Shown one piece after another: positions 16,202-24,425 of a stretch of 64,000 bases of DNA (its first letter is position 1; each line of letters opens with the position of its first letter). The notes beneath the pieces are model-generated. The model saw only the letters and a program-made list of their open reading frames with translations. It did no database searches and was not told the origin of the DNA. The DNA comes from Chloroflexota bacterium (GTDB taxonomy: Bacteria > Chloroflexota > Anaerolineae > B4-G1 > SLSP01), in the NCBI GenBank assembly GCA_019873645.1, contig JAIOAX010000029.1, positions 1 through 64,000 on the forward strand, given 5' to 3'. A program made the position numbers and the translations under genes.

Positions 16202-17485
16202 ATGATTGATATCGAACTGATCCGTAACGACATCGAACGGGTACGCGAAGCATTGCGTAAGCGCAATGATGATCCGGCACTGGCCGATAAAGTCTACGCG
16301 CTGGATGTGCAGCGTCGCCAAATGTTGCAGGAGGTGGAGACCCTGCGCGCGGAGCGTAACCGCGTCTCTAAAGAGATCGGGCAGATGAAAGACAAAGAAG
16401 CGCGTCAGGCGCGTATCGCCGAGATGCGCGCGTTGGGCGAGCAACTGGCAGCTCTGGAGGAACAACTGCGGGAAGTCGAGGCCGCTTTCGAGGCGCAGCA
16501 AATGTGGCTCCCCAACATACCTCACGAGAGCGTACCGGTCGGACCGGACGAAAGCGCCAACGTAGTGGTGCGCTATTGGGGCGAACGGCGCGACTTTGCC
16601 GCCGAGGGGTTTACCCCGCTTCCCCACTGGGATTTGGGACCGGCGTTGGACATCCTCGATTTCGAGCGTGGGGTCAAACTTGCCGGCAGCCGTTTCTACA
16701 TTCTCAAAGGCGCCGGAGCGCGTTTGCAGCGGGCAACACTTTTCTGGATGCTGGATGTACAAACCCGCCAGAATGGCTATACCGAGGTCTACCTGCCGTT
16801 TGTCGTCAAGCGCGAAATGCTGGTCGGCGCGGGACAACTGCCTAAATTTGAAGATAACCTCTATCACGACGTTGAGGACGATCTGTGGCTGTTGCCCACT
16901 GCTGAAGTCGCCATCACCAACCTGCACCGCGACGAAATCCTCAGCGCCGAGCAATTGCCGTTGAACTACGTGGCCTATACGCCGTGCTTCCGCCGCGAAA
17001 AGATGAGCGCCGGGCGCGACGTGCGCGGCATCAAGCGCGGGCATCAATTCGACAAGGTGGAAATGTACAAATTCACCACGCCCGAAACCAGCTTCGCCGA
17101 ACTGGAAGCCATGGTTAAGAACGCCGAGGGCCTCTTGCAGATGTTGAATATCCCCTACCGCGTCGTGGAACTGTGTACAGGCGACATCAGCTTTGGCGCG
17201 GCCAAAGGCTATGACCTGGAAGTGTGGGCGCCGGGTCAGGATGCCTGGCTGGAAGTCAGCTCGTGCAGCAACGTCACCGATTTTCAAGCGCGGCGCGCCA
17301 ACGTCCGTTATCGCCCCGCAGCGGATGCCAAACCGCGCTTCGTTCACACCCTCAACGGTTCGGGGCTAGCCATGCCGCGCCTGATGATCGCCATAATGGA
17401 AAACTACCAGCAGGCCGACGGCGCCATCGTCATCCCTGAAGTGTTACGTCCATGGATGGGGGGGATCGAGGTGATCCGGCGGTAA
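16202..17485 (+). CDS. serS: Seryl-tRNA synthetase
   Basis: A 427-residue class II synthetase that charges tRNA-Ser (and tRNA-Sec where present). The N-terminal coiled-coil arm (about 1-105) that grips the long variable arm of tRNA-Ser is evident as charged heptads. Motif 2 is near residue 260 ([20 protein letters not shown]) and motif 3 near 385 ([18 protein letters not shown]). AAGGGGG precedes the ATG. Two tRNA-Ser genes lie just downstream, an apt though not necessarily co-transcribed pairing. Copies of one structured repeat sit on both sides of the gene. Confidence 0.97.
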   Translation: MIDIELIRNDIERVREALRKRNDDPALADKVYALDVQRRQMLQEVETLRAERNRVSKEIGQMKDKEARQARIAEMRALGEQLAALEEQLREVEAAFEAQQMWLPNIPHESVPVGPDESANVVVRYWGERRDFAAEGFTPLPHWDLGPALDILDFERGVKLAGSRFYILKGAGARLQRATLFWMLDVQTRQNGYTEVYLPFVVKREMLVGAGQLPKFEDNLYHDVEDDLWLLPTAEVAITNLHRDEILSAEQLPLNYVAYTPCFRREKMSAGRDVRGIKRGHQFDKVEMYKFTTPETSFAELEAMVKNAEGLLQMLNIPYRVVELCTGDISFGAAKGYDLEVWAPGQDAWLEVSSCSNVTDFQARRANVRYRPAADAKPRFVHTLNGSGLAMPRLMIAIMENYQQADGAIVIPEVLRPWMGGIEVIRR

Positions 17486-17498
17486 ACGTCAGATCGGG

Positions 17499-17613
17499 TG
17501 TCTTTCAACTTCGGGACGCTCTCGCTGTGGCCGGTCGCTGCCACAGTAAGGTGTGGTCTGGAGACCGGCCTGTGCATTACCCAGTCGCCGTAGCTGGTCG
17601 CCCCCATCCCGAA
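17499..17613. repeat. serS-flanking structured repeat, copy B (compact)
   Basis: TCTTTCAACTTCGGGACG opens the element. TTCGGGA (17511-17517) is complementary to TCCCGAA (17607-17613), which could form a closing stem. Inside, CCGGTC and GACCGG pair perfectly around GTGG/CCAC-type arms. This is the copy that is most foldable. It starts 14 nt after the serS stop. Confidence 0.6.
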
Positions 17614-17636
17614 ATACTCCCCACAGCAGTTTTTTA

Positions 17637-17664
17637 TTGACAAGGCAGCGTTGCGTGGTATACT
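17637..17664 (+). promoter_or_regulatory. Strong promoter for the tRNA-Ser gene
   Basis: A consensus TTGACA (17637-17642) is followed after 16 nt by TATACT (17659-17664), 33 nt upstream of the tRNA-Ser(TGA) start. This is one of the best sigma-70-type promoters in the window. Confidence 0.75.
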
Positions 17665-17697
17665 CTTTGGCGCAAGGAGTGGGTGATCTCCTCCGCT

Positions 17698-17782
17698 GGA
17701 GGGATGGCCGAGCGGCCGATGGCGACGGTCTTGAAAACCGTTGTGGCGCAAGTCACCGTGGGTTCGAATCCCACTCCCTCCG
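17698..17782 (+). tRNA. tRNA-Ser(TGA)
   Basis: An 85-nt class II tRNA. The acceptor stem GGAGGGA pairs with TCCCTCC, discriminator G. The anticodon loop CTTGAAA carries TGA. A long variable arm (TGTGGCGCAAGTCACC region) and the T-arm GTGGG-TTCGAAT-CCCAC are present. The 3' CCA is not encoded. Confidence 0.95.
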
Positions 17783-17815
17783 CTGCTCTTTACTAGTGCA
17801 AACTTATGCTATATT

Positions 17816-17906
17816 GGGGAGGTGCCAGAGAGGCCGATTGGGGCTGCCTGCTAAGCAGTTAGGGGGTCGAATGATTCCCTCCAGGGTTCGAATCCCTGCC
17901 TCCCCG
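17816..17906 (+). tRNA. tRNA-Ser(GCT)
   Basis: A 91-nt class II tRNA. The acceptor GGGGAGG pairs with CCTCCCC, discriminator G. The anticodon loop CTGCTAA carries GCT. A long variable arm and the T-arm CAGGG-TTCGAAT-CCCTG follow. CCA is not encoded. Confidence 0.95.
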
Positions 17907-17930
17907 CCTGGTTTTTTTACGGATTTCTAC

Positions 17931-18004
17931 GCCCCCGTAGCTCAACTGGATGGAGCGTTTGGTTGCGGACCAAAAGGTTTCAGGTTCAAGTCCTGACGGG
18001 GGTA
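17931..18004 (+). tRNA. tRNA-Arg(GCG), copy 1
   Basis: A 74-nt tRNA. The acceptor GCCCCCG pairs with CGGGGGT, including a G1-U72 wobble. The anticodon stem TTTGG/CCAAA surrounds loop TTGCGGA, so the anticodon is GCG, reading CGC/CGU. A20 in the D-loop and A73 are consistent with arginine identity. CCA is not encoded. Confidence 0.9.
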
Positions 18005-18007
18005 CTC

Positions 18008-18032
18008 AAGAAGGCCATCCGGTGGCCTTCTT
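18008..18032 (+). terminator. Hairpin between the two tRNA-Arg copies
   Basis: A perfect 10-bp stem AAGAAGGCCA/TGGCCTTCTT around loop TCCGG, followed by TG rather than a long T-run. It is likely a terminator or processing hairpin after the first tRNA-Arg. Confidence 0.65.
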
Positions 18033-18064
18033 TGAACGTATAGGATATAGTAGATGCACAACTC

Positions 18065-18138
18065 GCCCCCGTGGCTCAACTGGACAGAGCGTTTGGTTGC
18101 GGACCAAAAGGTTTCAGGTTCAAGTCCTGACGGGGGTA
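18065..18138 (+). tRNA. tRNA-Arg(GCG), copy 2
   Basis: Near-identical to copy 1: the same acceptor, anticodon arm and T-arm, with small changes in the D-arm region (GTGGCTC and AACTGGACA). It ends 16 nt before the ATG of the FAD-dependent gene, so read-through into that gene is possible. Confidence 0.9.
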
Positions 18139-18154
18139 CTCTTTAAGGACCTCT

Positions 18155-19520
18155 ATGGGCACGAACAGCTTCGATGTGGTGATTGTGGGCGCAGGTCCCG
18201 CCGGCATCTTTGCAGCCCTGGAGCTGAGCCGGCATCCCCATCTGCGCATCGTTATCCTCGACAAAGGCGATGACATTGACCGGCGTACCTGTCCCTTGCG
18301 CGAACGCGGTGGAACGTGCCGCCATTGCCAGCCCTGCGCTGTTTTGAACGGTTGGGGCGGCGCGGGCGCTTTCTCTGACGGTAAGCTCACCCTCTCGCCA
18401 GCCGTGGGCGGTCATCTTGCCGCAATCCTGGGCGAGACGCAGGCCGCAGAATTGATCCGCTATGTAGACGACCTCTATCGTCAGTTCGGCGCGCCGGAGA
18501 AGGTTCACGGCATCTACACCGACGAAATCGAAGACCTGGAAAAACGTGCTACTCTGGCCGGTTTGCATTTTGTCTACGTGCCCATCCGCCATATCGGAAC
18601 AGAACATTGTGTGGATCTTATGCGGGCGATGCGCGATGCATTGCTGGCGCGCGGCGTCACCATCCGCCCCCGCACCGAGGTGGCTGCCATCCTGACCGAC
18701 AACGGGCAGGTGCACGGCGTTGAAACCCGCAAGGGAGAGCAAATTGAAGCCGCCGCCGTGATCCTGGCCCCCGGCCGCGAAGGCGCCGCCTGGCTTGAAA
18801 AGACGGCGAAGCAACTGAAATTGACGCTGGCCAGCAATCCCGTAGACTTAGGGGTGCGCGTGGAGGTGCCCGCGCCGGTTTTGGAGCCGATCACGCGCCT
18901 GGTTTACGAATCCAAGTTCATCTACTATTCCGCTGCCTTCGACGACCAGATCCGCACCTTCTGCATGTGCCCCTACGGCGAAGTCAGTACCGAGTTCGCC
19001 GGCGATGTGATGACCGTGAACGGTCATTCGTTTGCGGAACATCGCACCGCCAACACCAACTTCGCCCTGCTGGTGAGCAAGAATTTCACCGAGCCGTTCA
19101 ACGACCCCATTGCCTACGGCAAAAGCGTGGCGCGGCTGGCGAACTTGCTCAGCGGCGGCATCCTTGTGCAGCGGCTGGGGGATTTGGAGGCCGGGCGACG
19201 TTCCACGCCGGAGCGGCTGTCGCGTTCCATTGTGCGGCCCACGCTTCCCAGTGCCACCCCCGGCGACCTGAACCTGGTGCTCCCCTACCGCTATGTGATT
19301 GACATTCTGGAGATGCTGCACGCCCTGGACGAGATCGCGCCTGGCGTGGCCTCGCGGCATACCCTGCTCTACGGCGTGGAGGCCAAATTCTACTCCAACC
19401 GCCTGCAATTGACCCCGGCGATGGAAACCGAGGTCGCGGGATTGTTCGCCTGTGGCGATGGCGCCGGCGTGACGCGCGGCCTGATTCAGGCGTCGGCTTC
19501 CGGCGTGGTGGCGGCGCGCA

Positions 19521-19540
<20 letters not shown>
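18155..19540 (+). CDS. FAD-dependent dehydrogenase/oxidoreductase (COG2509-like)
   Basis: A 461-residue flavoprotein. It has an N-terminal dinucleotide-binding motif (VVIVGAGPAGIFAALELS, about 7-24), a cysteine cluster in CPLRERGGTCRHCQPC, the family stretch GGWGGAGAFSDGKLT and a C-terminal FAD motif, FACGDGAGVTRGLIQASASG. The protein matches the uncharacterised NAD(P)/FAD-dependent proteins of COG2509; the substrate is unknown. The 3' end overlaps the convergent methyltransferase gene by 20 nt. Transcription may come from the upstream tRNA-Arg promoter, since there is only a 16-nt gap. Confidence 0.85.
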
Positions 19541-20396
<856 letters not shown>

Positions 20397-20580
20397 GATA
20401 TACCCTGCATTTTTTCAAGTTAGCGCGCTTTTCCTGTTACAATAAACCGATTATAATCTAAAGAGAAGGTGGCGGCAAGGGTATGAACAAAGGTTTGAGC
20501 ATCGCTCAAGCTGGTCTCTGACCACGCTCGTCCAAGGATCCGACTACCAGACTGAAGACTGACGACTTAGGGGGAAGATT

Positions 20581-20922
20581 ATGGAGCCAGAAACCATTGA
20601 TCGTTTAGCGATTACCATCGTGGATGGAAGTCAGTCGCGGGACCTGATTCAGGCGCTGAACAAAGAGGGCTTCCCGGTGACCATCGTGGATGCTGTTGGG
20701 GGGTTCCTCCATGAAGCGTTGGTGACGTTGTTGATCGGCTTGCCGCACAGTCGTTTGTCCAGGTTCTTTGCCGTGGCGCGCGAACAATGTCCGCGACGCA
20801 CGCGGTATGTCCCTATGGGCGTTGAACTCTCGATGACGCCCGGCTATCCGATGATGATCGAAGCCTCTGTTGGCGGGGCGACGGTCTTTATCCTTCCGGT
20901 TGAACGCTTTGTGCAATTGTGA
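20581..20922 (+). CDS. Cyclic-di-AMP receptor-like protein (DarA/DUF970 family), diverged copy
   Basis: A 113-residue PII-like trimer-forming family. The fold is visible as ITIVDGSQSRDLIQALNKEGF and VDAVGGFLHEALVTLLIGL, aligning with the paralogue immediately downstream. The ligand loop departs from the usual STGGFL(R/K)xG pattern (AVGGFLHEA), so cyclic-di-AMP binding may be lost or altered. It ends 10 nt before the second copy. Family members change conformation on binding c-di-AMP, and targets are unknown. Confidence 0.78.
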   Translation: MEPETIDRLAITIVDGSQSRDLIQALNKEGFPVTIVDAVGGFLHEALVTLLIGLPHSRLSRFFAVAREQCPRRTRYVPMGVELSMTPGYPMMIEASVGGATVFILPVERFVQL

Positions 20923-20932
20923 GGTGAATATC

Positions 20933-21202
20933 ATGAAACTGGTCATTGCGATTGTCAAAGATTCCGATGCGATGGATGTCTCGGACGCCCTGGTCGAGAA
21001 CAACTTCCGTGTCACGCGCGTCGCCAGCACCGGCGGCTTCTTGCGGCGCGGGCGCGTCACCCTGCTTATCGGCGTCAACGAGGACGATATAGACCAGGTC
21101 TTCGCCCTCATCGAGAAAGCCTGCCGCGCTCCGGAACATCCGGGGGAACACAAGGCCACGATCTTCGTGATTCCTGCCGAGGATTTTGTGCAACTCGGCT
21201 AA
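20933..21202 (+). CDS. Cyclic-di-AMP receptor (DarA/PstA family, DUF970)
   Basis: An 89-residue PII-like protein with the canonical motif ASTGGFLRRGRVTLLIGV and the C-terminal strand ATIFVIPAEDFVQLG. The ATG at 20933 follows GAGGTGA; longer upstream open frame overlaps the preceding gene and is not coding. It is shorter than the upstream paralogue. The pair probably arose by tandem duplication and is co-transcribed, raising the possibility of heterotrimers (inference). Confidence 0.88.
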   Translation: MKLVIAIVKDSDAMDVSDALVENNFRVTRVASTGGFLRRGRVTLLIGVNEDDIDQVFALIEKACRAPEHPGEHKATIFVIPAEDFVQLG

Positions 21203-21218
21203 ACGGCGCATAAGAAAC

Positions 21219-21287
21219 CTCACCACAGAGTCCACAGAGACCGCGAGATTTTTTAAGATTGCTCAGTGTTCTCTGTGATCTCGGGGG
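21219..21287. repeat. CACAGAG-type imperfect palindrome
   Basis: CACCACAGAGTCCACAGAGACCGCGAG is followed at a short distance by CAGTGTTCTCTGTGATCTCGGGG, an imperfect inverted repeat. It belongs with the element near 11.35 kb. It lies between the DUF970 pair and the zinc-ribbon gene. Confidence 0.5.
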
Positions 21288-21334
21288 TGAAATCCTTCCC
21301 CGCTTCTGGCTTGTCCGGGTTAGGGAGTAAGACT

Positions 21335-21946
21335 ATGGCCGAAAAAGTTGAGCAGCGTTTGTATCACGGCAAAATCAGCGCCGAGGATATGGCCCGCGCA
21401 TTGGTGTTGCGTTTCGATCAGGGCGAGACCCGCGCCCAGTGGGTGCGCGGTGAAGGTGGACGCGCGGTGCTGCAAATCCAAAACCGCAGCATTGAGCGCG
21501 GCGATCCCAACACGGCCGTGACGGTGCACATCACGCCGACATCAACCGGCGTCACAGTGGCGGTCAGCGAGCAGCAATGGCTCGGGGTGGCCGCCGATCT
21601 GGCGAAGACCGGGGTACGGGGCTGGCTCAACCCGCTGCGCCTGCTGGATGAACTGGATGACATCGCGCGCAACGTGCGCTGGTTAGGGTTGCGCGCGGAA
21701 GTCTGGCGGGCCGTAGACGAGTACTGTCGCAGTCAGGGCAGCGGGCGCGGGACGGCGGCAGCCTTGCAAACGGTGCTGTGTCCCTATTGTGATACCCCCA
21801 ACCCCATCGGCGCATACGTCTGTCAGGCATGCGGCGGATCGCTCGCCGAAGCGCAGCCGACCGTGTGTCCGAACTGTGGCTTCCTCAATGAACCGGAAGC
21901 GTCGCTATGTGTCAACTGCGGGACCCGTATCCATCTGAGGCGCTGA
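21335..21946 (+). CDS. Zinc-ribbon protein of unknown function
   Basis: A 203-residue protein whose ATG follows AGGGAG. Residues 1-140 form an alpha/beta domain I do not recognise, with a hydrophobic VTVAVSEQQWLGVAADLA segment. Residues about 148-200 carry a double zinc ribbon: CPYC, CQAC, CPNC and CVNC, each a CxxC knuckle. The arrangement resembles DZANK/zinc-ribbon adaptors of bacteria. The role could be protein or nucleic-acid binding; the sequence gives no catalytic clue. Confidence 0.7.
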   Translation: MAEKVEQRLYHGKISAEDMARALVLRFDQGETRAQWVRGEGGRAVLQIQNRSIERGDPNTAVTVHITPTSTGVTVAVSEQQWLGVAADLAKTGVRGWLNPLRLLDELDDIARNVRWLGLRAEVWRAVDEYCRSQGSGRGTAAALQTVLCPYCDTPNPIGAYVCQACGGSLAEAQPTVCPNCGFLNEPEASLCVNCGTRIHLRR

Positions 21947-22048
21947 TAGGTGGCGCGAGGGAAAGGGCATGGTTATTGATCAAGCAGACACAAGCGCGGC
22001 AGATTCTTATCATTCCCATCAGAAAAGCGCCGACAGGATGCGTTGATA

Positions 22049-22381
22049 ATGTCAGAACCATCCAGCGATGAAGGCATGCTATTTGAAGTGCTGCCCCCGT
22101 TGGGTTTTTGGGTACACGTAACCCACCGTTATTGGCAGTTGATTGTCAATGTCAAGCATCCGGTGATGCAAGGGCAAGAAGAGAAAGTTAAACATACGTT
22201 AACGCATCCTGAAGAAATACGTTTGAGCCGCATTGATCCAACAGTATATTTGTTTTACACAACTGAACGAGTTGGTTGCTGGGTTTGCGCCGTCGCCAAG
22301 CGCAAGAACAATGAGGGATTTTTGATCACCGCATACCCTACTAATGCCATCAAAGAGGGAGAAAAAATATGGCCCAGATAA
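22049..22381 (+). CDS. DUF4258-like protein, putative toxin of a small pair
   Basis: A 110-residue protein starting at ATG (a TTG two codons earlier is less likely). The core reads HTLTHPEEIRLSRIDPTVYLF, then CWVCAVAKRKNNEGFLITAY and IKEGEKIW, the pattern of DUF4258/phage-barnase-like RNase-fold proteins. The stop overlaps the start of a DUF2283 gene by 13 nt, a recurring toxin-antitoxin-like arrangement. It is AT-richer than its neighbours. Toxin activity is inference from family and context. Confidence 0.65.
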   Translation: MSEPSSDEGMLFEVLPPLGFWVHVTHRYWQLIVNVKHPVMQGQEEKVKHTLTHPEEIRLSRIDPTVYLFYTTERVGCWVCAVAKRKNNEGFLITAYPTNAIKEGEKIWPR

Positions 22382-22581
22382 AAGTTTATTATGATCGGGT
22401 AGGCAATACCCTGACCGTATGGTTGGATACTCCACAGGATGAATATATCTGTGAGGAAACGGGCGAAGAGGTGATTTTGATGAAAGACAAACAAGGTAGG
22501 GTTATCGGGTTTGAGAAATTGAATTTCGTGCAAACCATCGTGGAACCCTTACCTGTTGCTTTTGAAATGGCCATGGCGTGA
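22369..22581 (+). CDS. DUF2283 domain protein, putative antitoxin
   Basis: A 70-residue protein with the DUF2283 outline: an N-terminal strand IKVYYDRVGNTLTVWLD and the central GEEVILMKDKQGRVIGFEKLN. It overlaps the preceding DUF4258-like gene. DUF2283 proteins commonly sit next to small predicted toxins and are treated as antitoxins; the assignment here is by association. Confidence 0.75.
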   Translation: MAQIKVYYDRVGNTLTVWLDTPQDEYICEETGEEVILMKDKQGRVIGFEKLNFVQTIVEPLPVAFEMAMA

Positions 22582-22603
22582 GTGATAATGGTTTGATTAT
22601 TAT

Positions 22604-23227
22604 ATGATGGCACGCACGACCTTGATTTTAGTCCGCCATGGACAAACAGAGTGGAACGTAGGGGACCGTTTTCGCGGACGCGCCAACATCTCTCTGGACG
22701 CAACCGGCATGGCGCAGGCCGAGCTGACGGCGCGTTACATTGCTGCGCACTGGACGCCGGATGCCGTGTATTGCAGTCCGCTCCTGCGGGCGCGGCAGAC
22801 GGCGGAGAAGATCGCCCAGTGCTTTCAGCTTCACGAACGCGCCCATCCGGGGCTCCTGGACATTGATTATGGCGCATGGGAAGGCCGCACTGTCGAGGAA
22901 CTGCGAGCGCAACACTGGGAGCAGGCTTTGAAGTTGTGGTACACACGCCCGCAGGATGCCCCGATCCCCGGCGGTGAAACCCTGCAAACGGTGCGCCTGC
23001 GCGCCATGGGGGCCTTGAATGAAATTGTGGAACGCCACGTCGGCGGCACGGTGGTGATCGTAGCGCATACCGTAGTCAATCGCCTGTTGTTGTTAGGCAT
23101 CCTGGGCCTCGGCAACGAACGTTTCTGGCATCTAGGGCAGGACACCTGCGCCATCAATCTCATTGAGTTCGACGGCGAGCACTACAAGTTGCTTAAGATG
23201 AACGATACCTGTCATTTGAGTTTTTAG
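22604..23227 (+). CDS. Histidine phosphatase family protein (phosphoglycerate mutase-like)
   Basis: A 207-residue branch-1 histidine phosphatase. The catalytic motif is LVRHGQTEWN (about 8-17), with GRANISLDATGMAQAE and YCSPLLRARQTAE following and the second catalytic His in VVIVAHTVVNRLL (about 154). Homologues include cofactor-dependent phosphoglycerate mutases, CobC and broad-specificity phosphatases. The substrate cannot be chosen from sequence. Translation could start at either of two adjacent ATGs. Confidence 0.88.
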   Translation: MMARTTLILVRHGQTEWNVGDRFRGRANISLDATGMAQAELTARYIAAHWTPDAVYCSPLLRARQTAEKIAQCFQLHERAHPGLLDIDYGAWEGRTVEELRAQHWEQALKLWYTRPQDAPIPGGETLQTVRLRAMGALNEIVERHVGGTVVIVAHTVVNRLLLLGILGLGNERFWHLGQDTCAINLIEFDGEHYKLLKMNDTCHLSF

Positions 23228-23242
23228 TTGTCGAAGGACTAC

Positions 23243-23277
23243 CTGACTAACGACTGATAACTGAAAACTGATAACTA
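23243..23277. repeat. Filler repeat (ACTGATAACTGAAAACTG type)
   Basis: Imperfect units of about 7-8 nt between the phosphatase and prs, ending just before the GAGGTGG ribosome site. Related arrays are at 38.68-38.72 kb and 51.01-51.04 kb. Confidence 0.65.
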
Positions 23278-23290
23278 CAGAGGTGGAGCA

Positions 23291-24265
23291 ATGACGCAGC
23301 CTAGAGGGTACGGGAAGATCGTTCTTTACAGCGGCAACGGCTGCCCAGAGCTTGCGGCGGAGATCAGTGCTCAACTGGAAGTGCCTTTGGGGAGCCGCGA
23401 AGCCTACAAGTTCGCCAACGACAATACGTTTGTGAAGCTCCATCAAAGCGTCCGTGGTCAGGACGCTTTTGTGATTCAAACGACCTCGGCGCCGGTCAAC
23501 GATAACCTGATGGAACTGCTGGTCTTCATTGACACATTGAAGCGCGCCTCGGCCGGCCGGGTCACCGCCGTTATCCCCTACCTTGCCTATGGGCGTTCCG
23601 ACAAAAAAGATCAGCCGCGCGTGCCGATTACAGCGCGTCTGGTCGCCGATATGATTCAAGTTGCCGGCGCAGACCGTTACATCACCCTGGATTTGCATGC
23701 CGGGCAGATTCAGGGTTTCTTTAGCATCCCCGGTGACGCGCTGACGGCATTTCCTCTGCTGGCCGATTATATGCGCCAGAAAGATTTACGGAACGCCGTG
23801 GTGGTCTCCGCTGACCTGGGTTTCGCTAAAAAGGCGCGGGCCTTTGCTACGGAGCTTGATCTGCCGGTAGCGTTTGTAGAAAAGCGCCGTGTCGAGGATC
23901 ACACGGCAGTGCTCACCGTCATCGGGGACGTGCAGGGAAAGGATGTGATTATCGTGGATGACGAAGTGGACACTGCCGGAACGATGTGTGACGATGTTCA
24001 GGCGATGAAGCAAGCCGGTGCGCGGGATGTGTACTGCTGCTTTGTCCACGCCATATTTTCCGGCCACGCGGTTGACCGGCTGCGGGTTCAACCGATCAAA
24101 GAGATCGTGACGACCAATTCTGTACCGTTGCGCCCCGGAACCCGCGAAAGTCTGCCCAACCTGACAGTCCTGTCGGTCGCGCCCTTACTGGCCGGTGTCA
24201 TCAAACGGGTGCATAGCGGGCATAGCGTGGGTAAAATGTTCAAACCCTATCATGGTTACAGCTAA
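23291..24265 (+). CDS. prs: Ribose-phosphate diphosphokinase (PRPP synthetase)
   Basis: A 324-residue enzyme that makes PRPP from ribose 5-phosphate and ATP for purine, pyrimidine, His, Trp and NAD synthesis. Seen: VIPYLAYGRSDKKDQPRVPI, the metal/ATP segment TLDLHAGQIQGFFSIP, VSADLGFAKKARAF, and the PRPP loop VIIVDDEVDTAGTM, where DEVDTAGT stands for the usual DxxxxT(A/G)GT. GGTGG precedes the ATG. It is followed by a strong hairpin. The protein diverges from typical class I enzymes at several loops, but the active-site motifs are intact. Confidence 0.93.
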   Translation: MTQPRGYGKIVLYSGNGCPELAAEISAQLEVPLGSREAYKFANDNTFVKLHQSVRGQDAFVIQTTSAPVNDNLMELLVFIDTLKRASAGRVTAVIPYLAYGRSDKKDQPRVPITARLVADMIQVAGADRYITLDLHAGQIQGFFSIPGDALTAFPLLADYMRQKDLRNAVVVSADLGFAKKARAFATELDLPVAFVEKRRVEDHTAVLTVIGDVQGKDVIIVDDEVDTAGTMCDDVQAMKQAGARDVYCCFVHAIFSGHAVDRLRVQPIKEIVTTNSVPLRPGTRESLPNLTVLSVAPLLAGVIKRVHSGHSVGKMFKPYHGYS

Positions 24266-24269
24266 AGTC

Positions 24270-24297
24270 AGCGGCCACTTCGGATGAAGTGGCCGCT
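24270..24297 (+). terminator. Terminator hairpin after prs
   Basis: A perfect 12-bp stem AGCGGCCACTTC/GAAGTGGCCGCT with loop GGAT lies 4 nt after the prs stop. It is followed by AAACTTA instead of a T-run, so it may work with another factor. Confidence 0.7.
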
Positions 24298-24335
24298 AAA
24301 CTTATACGCACCGCGCGCTAAAGTGGTTGTTTGGA

Positions 24336-24364
24336 GTCAGCAGATTAAGCAGATTGAGCAGATG
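24336..24364. repeat. CAGATTAAG/CAGATTGAG dispersed repeat
   Basis: Units of 9-10 nt (CAGCAGATTAAGCAGATTGAG) shared with 31.29 kb and 37.87 kb. Found in the gap between prs and the convergent Fn3 protein gene. Confidence 0.65.
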
Positions 24365-24425
24365 CTGGCCGATTTACAGGGGCTGATCTACTCAATCCAC
24401 CTGGTCTGTTGATAGTGAATGCGGC

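Noticed and set aside
16187-17347. A 386-codon frame antisense to serS
   Set aside because: The sense strand encodes a complete SerRS; no ribosome site or family signal supports the antisense frame.
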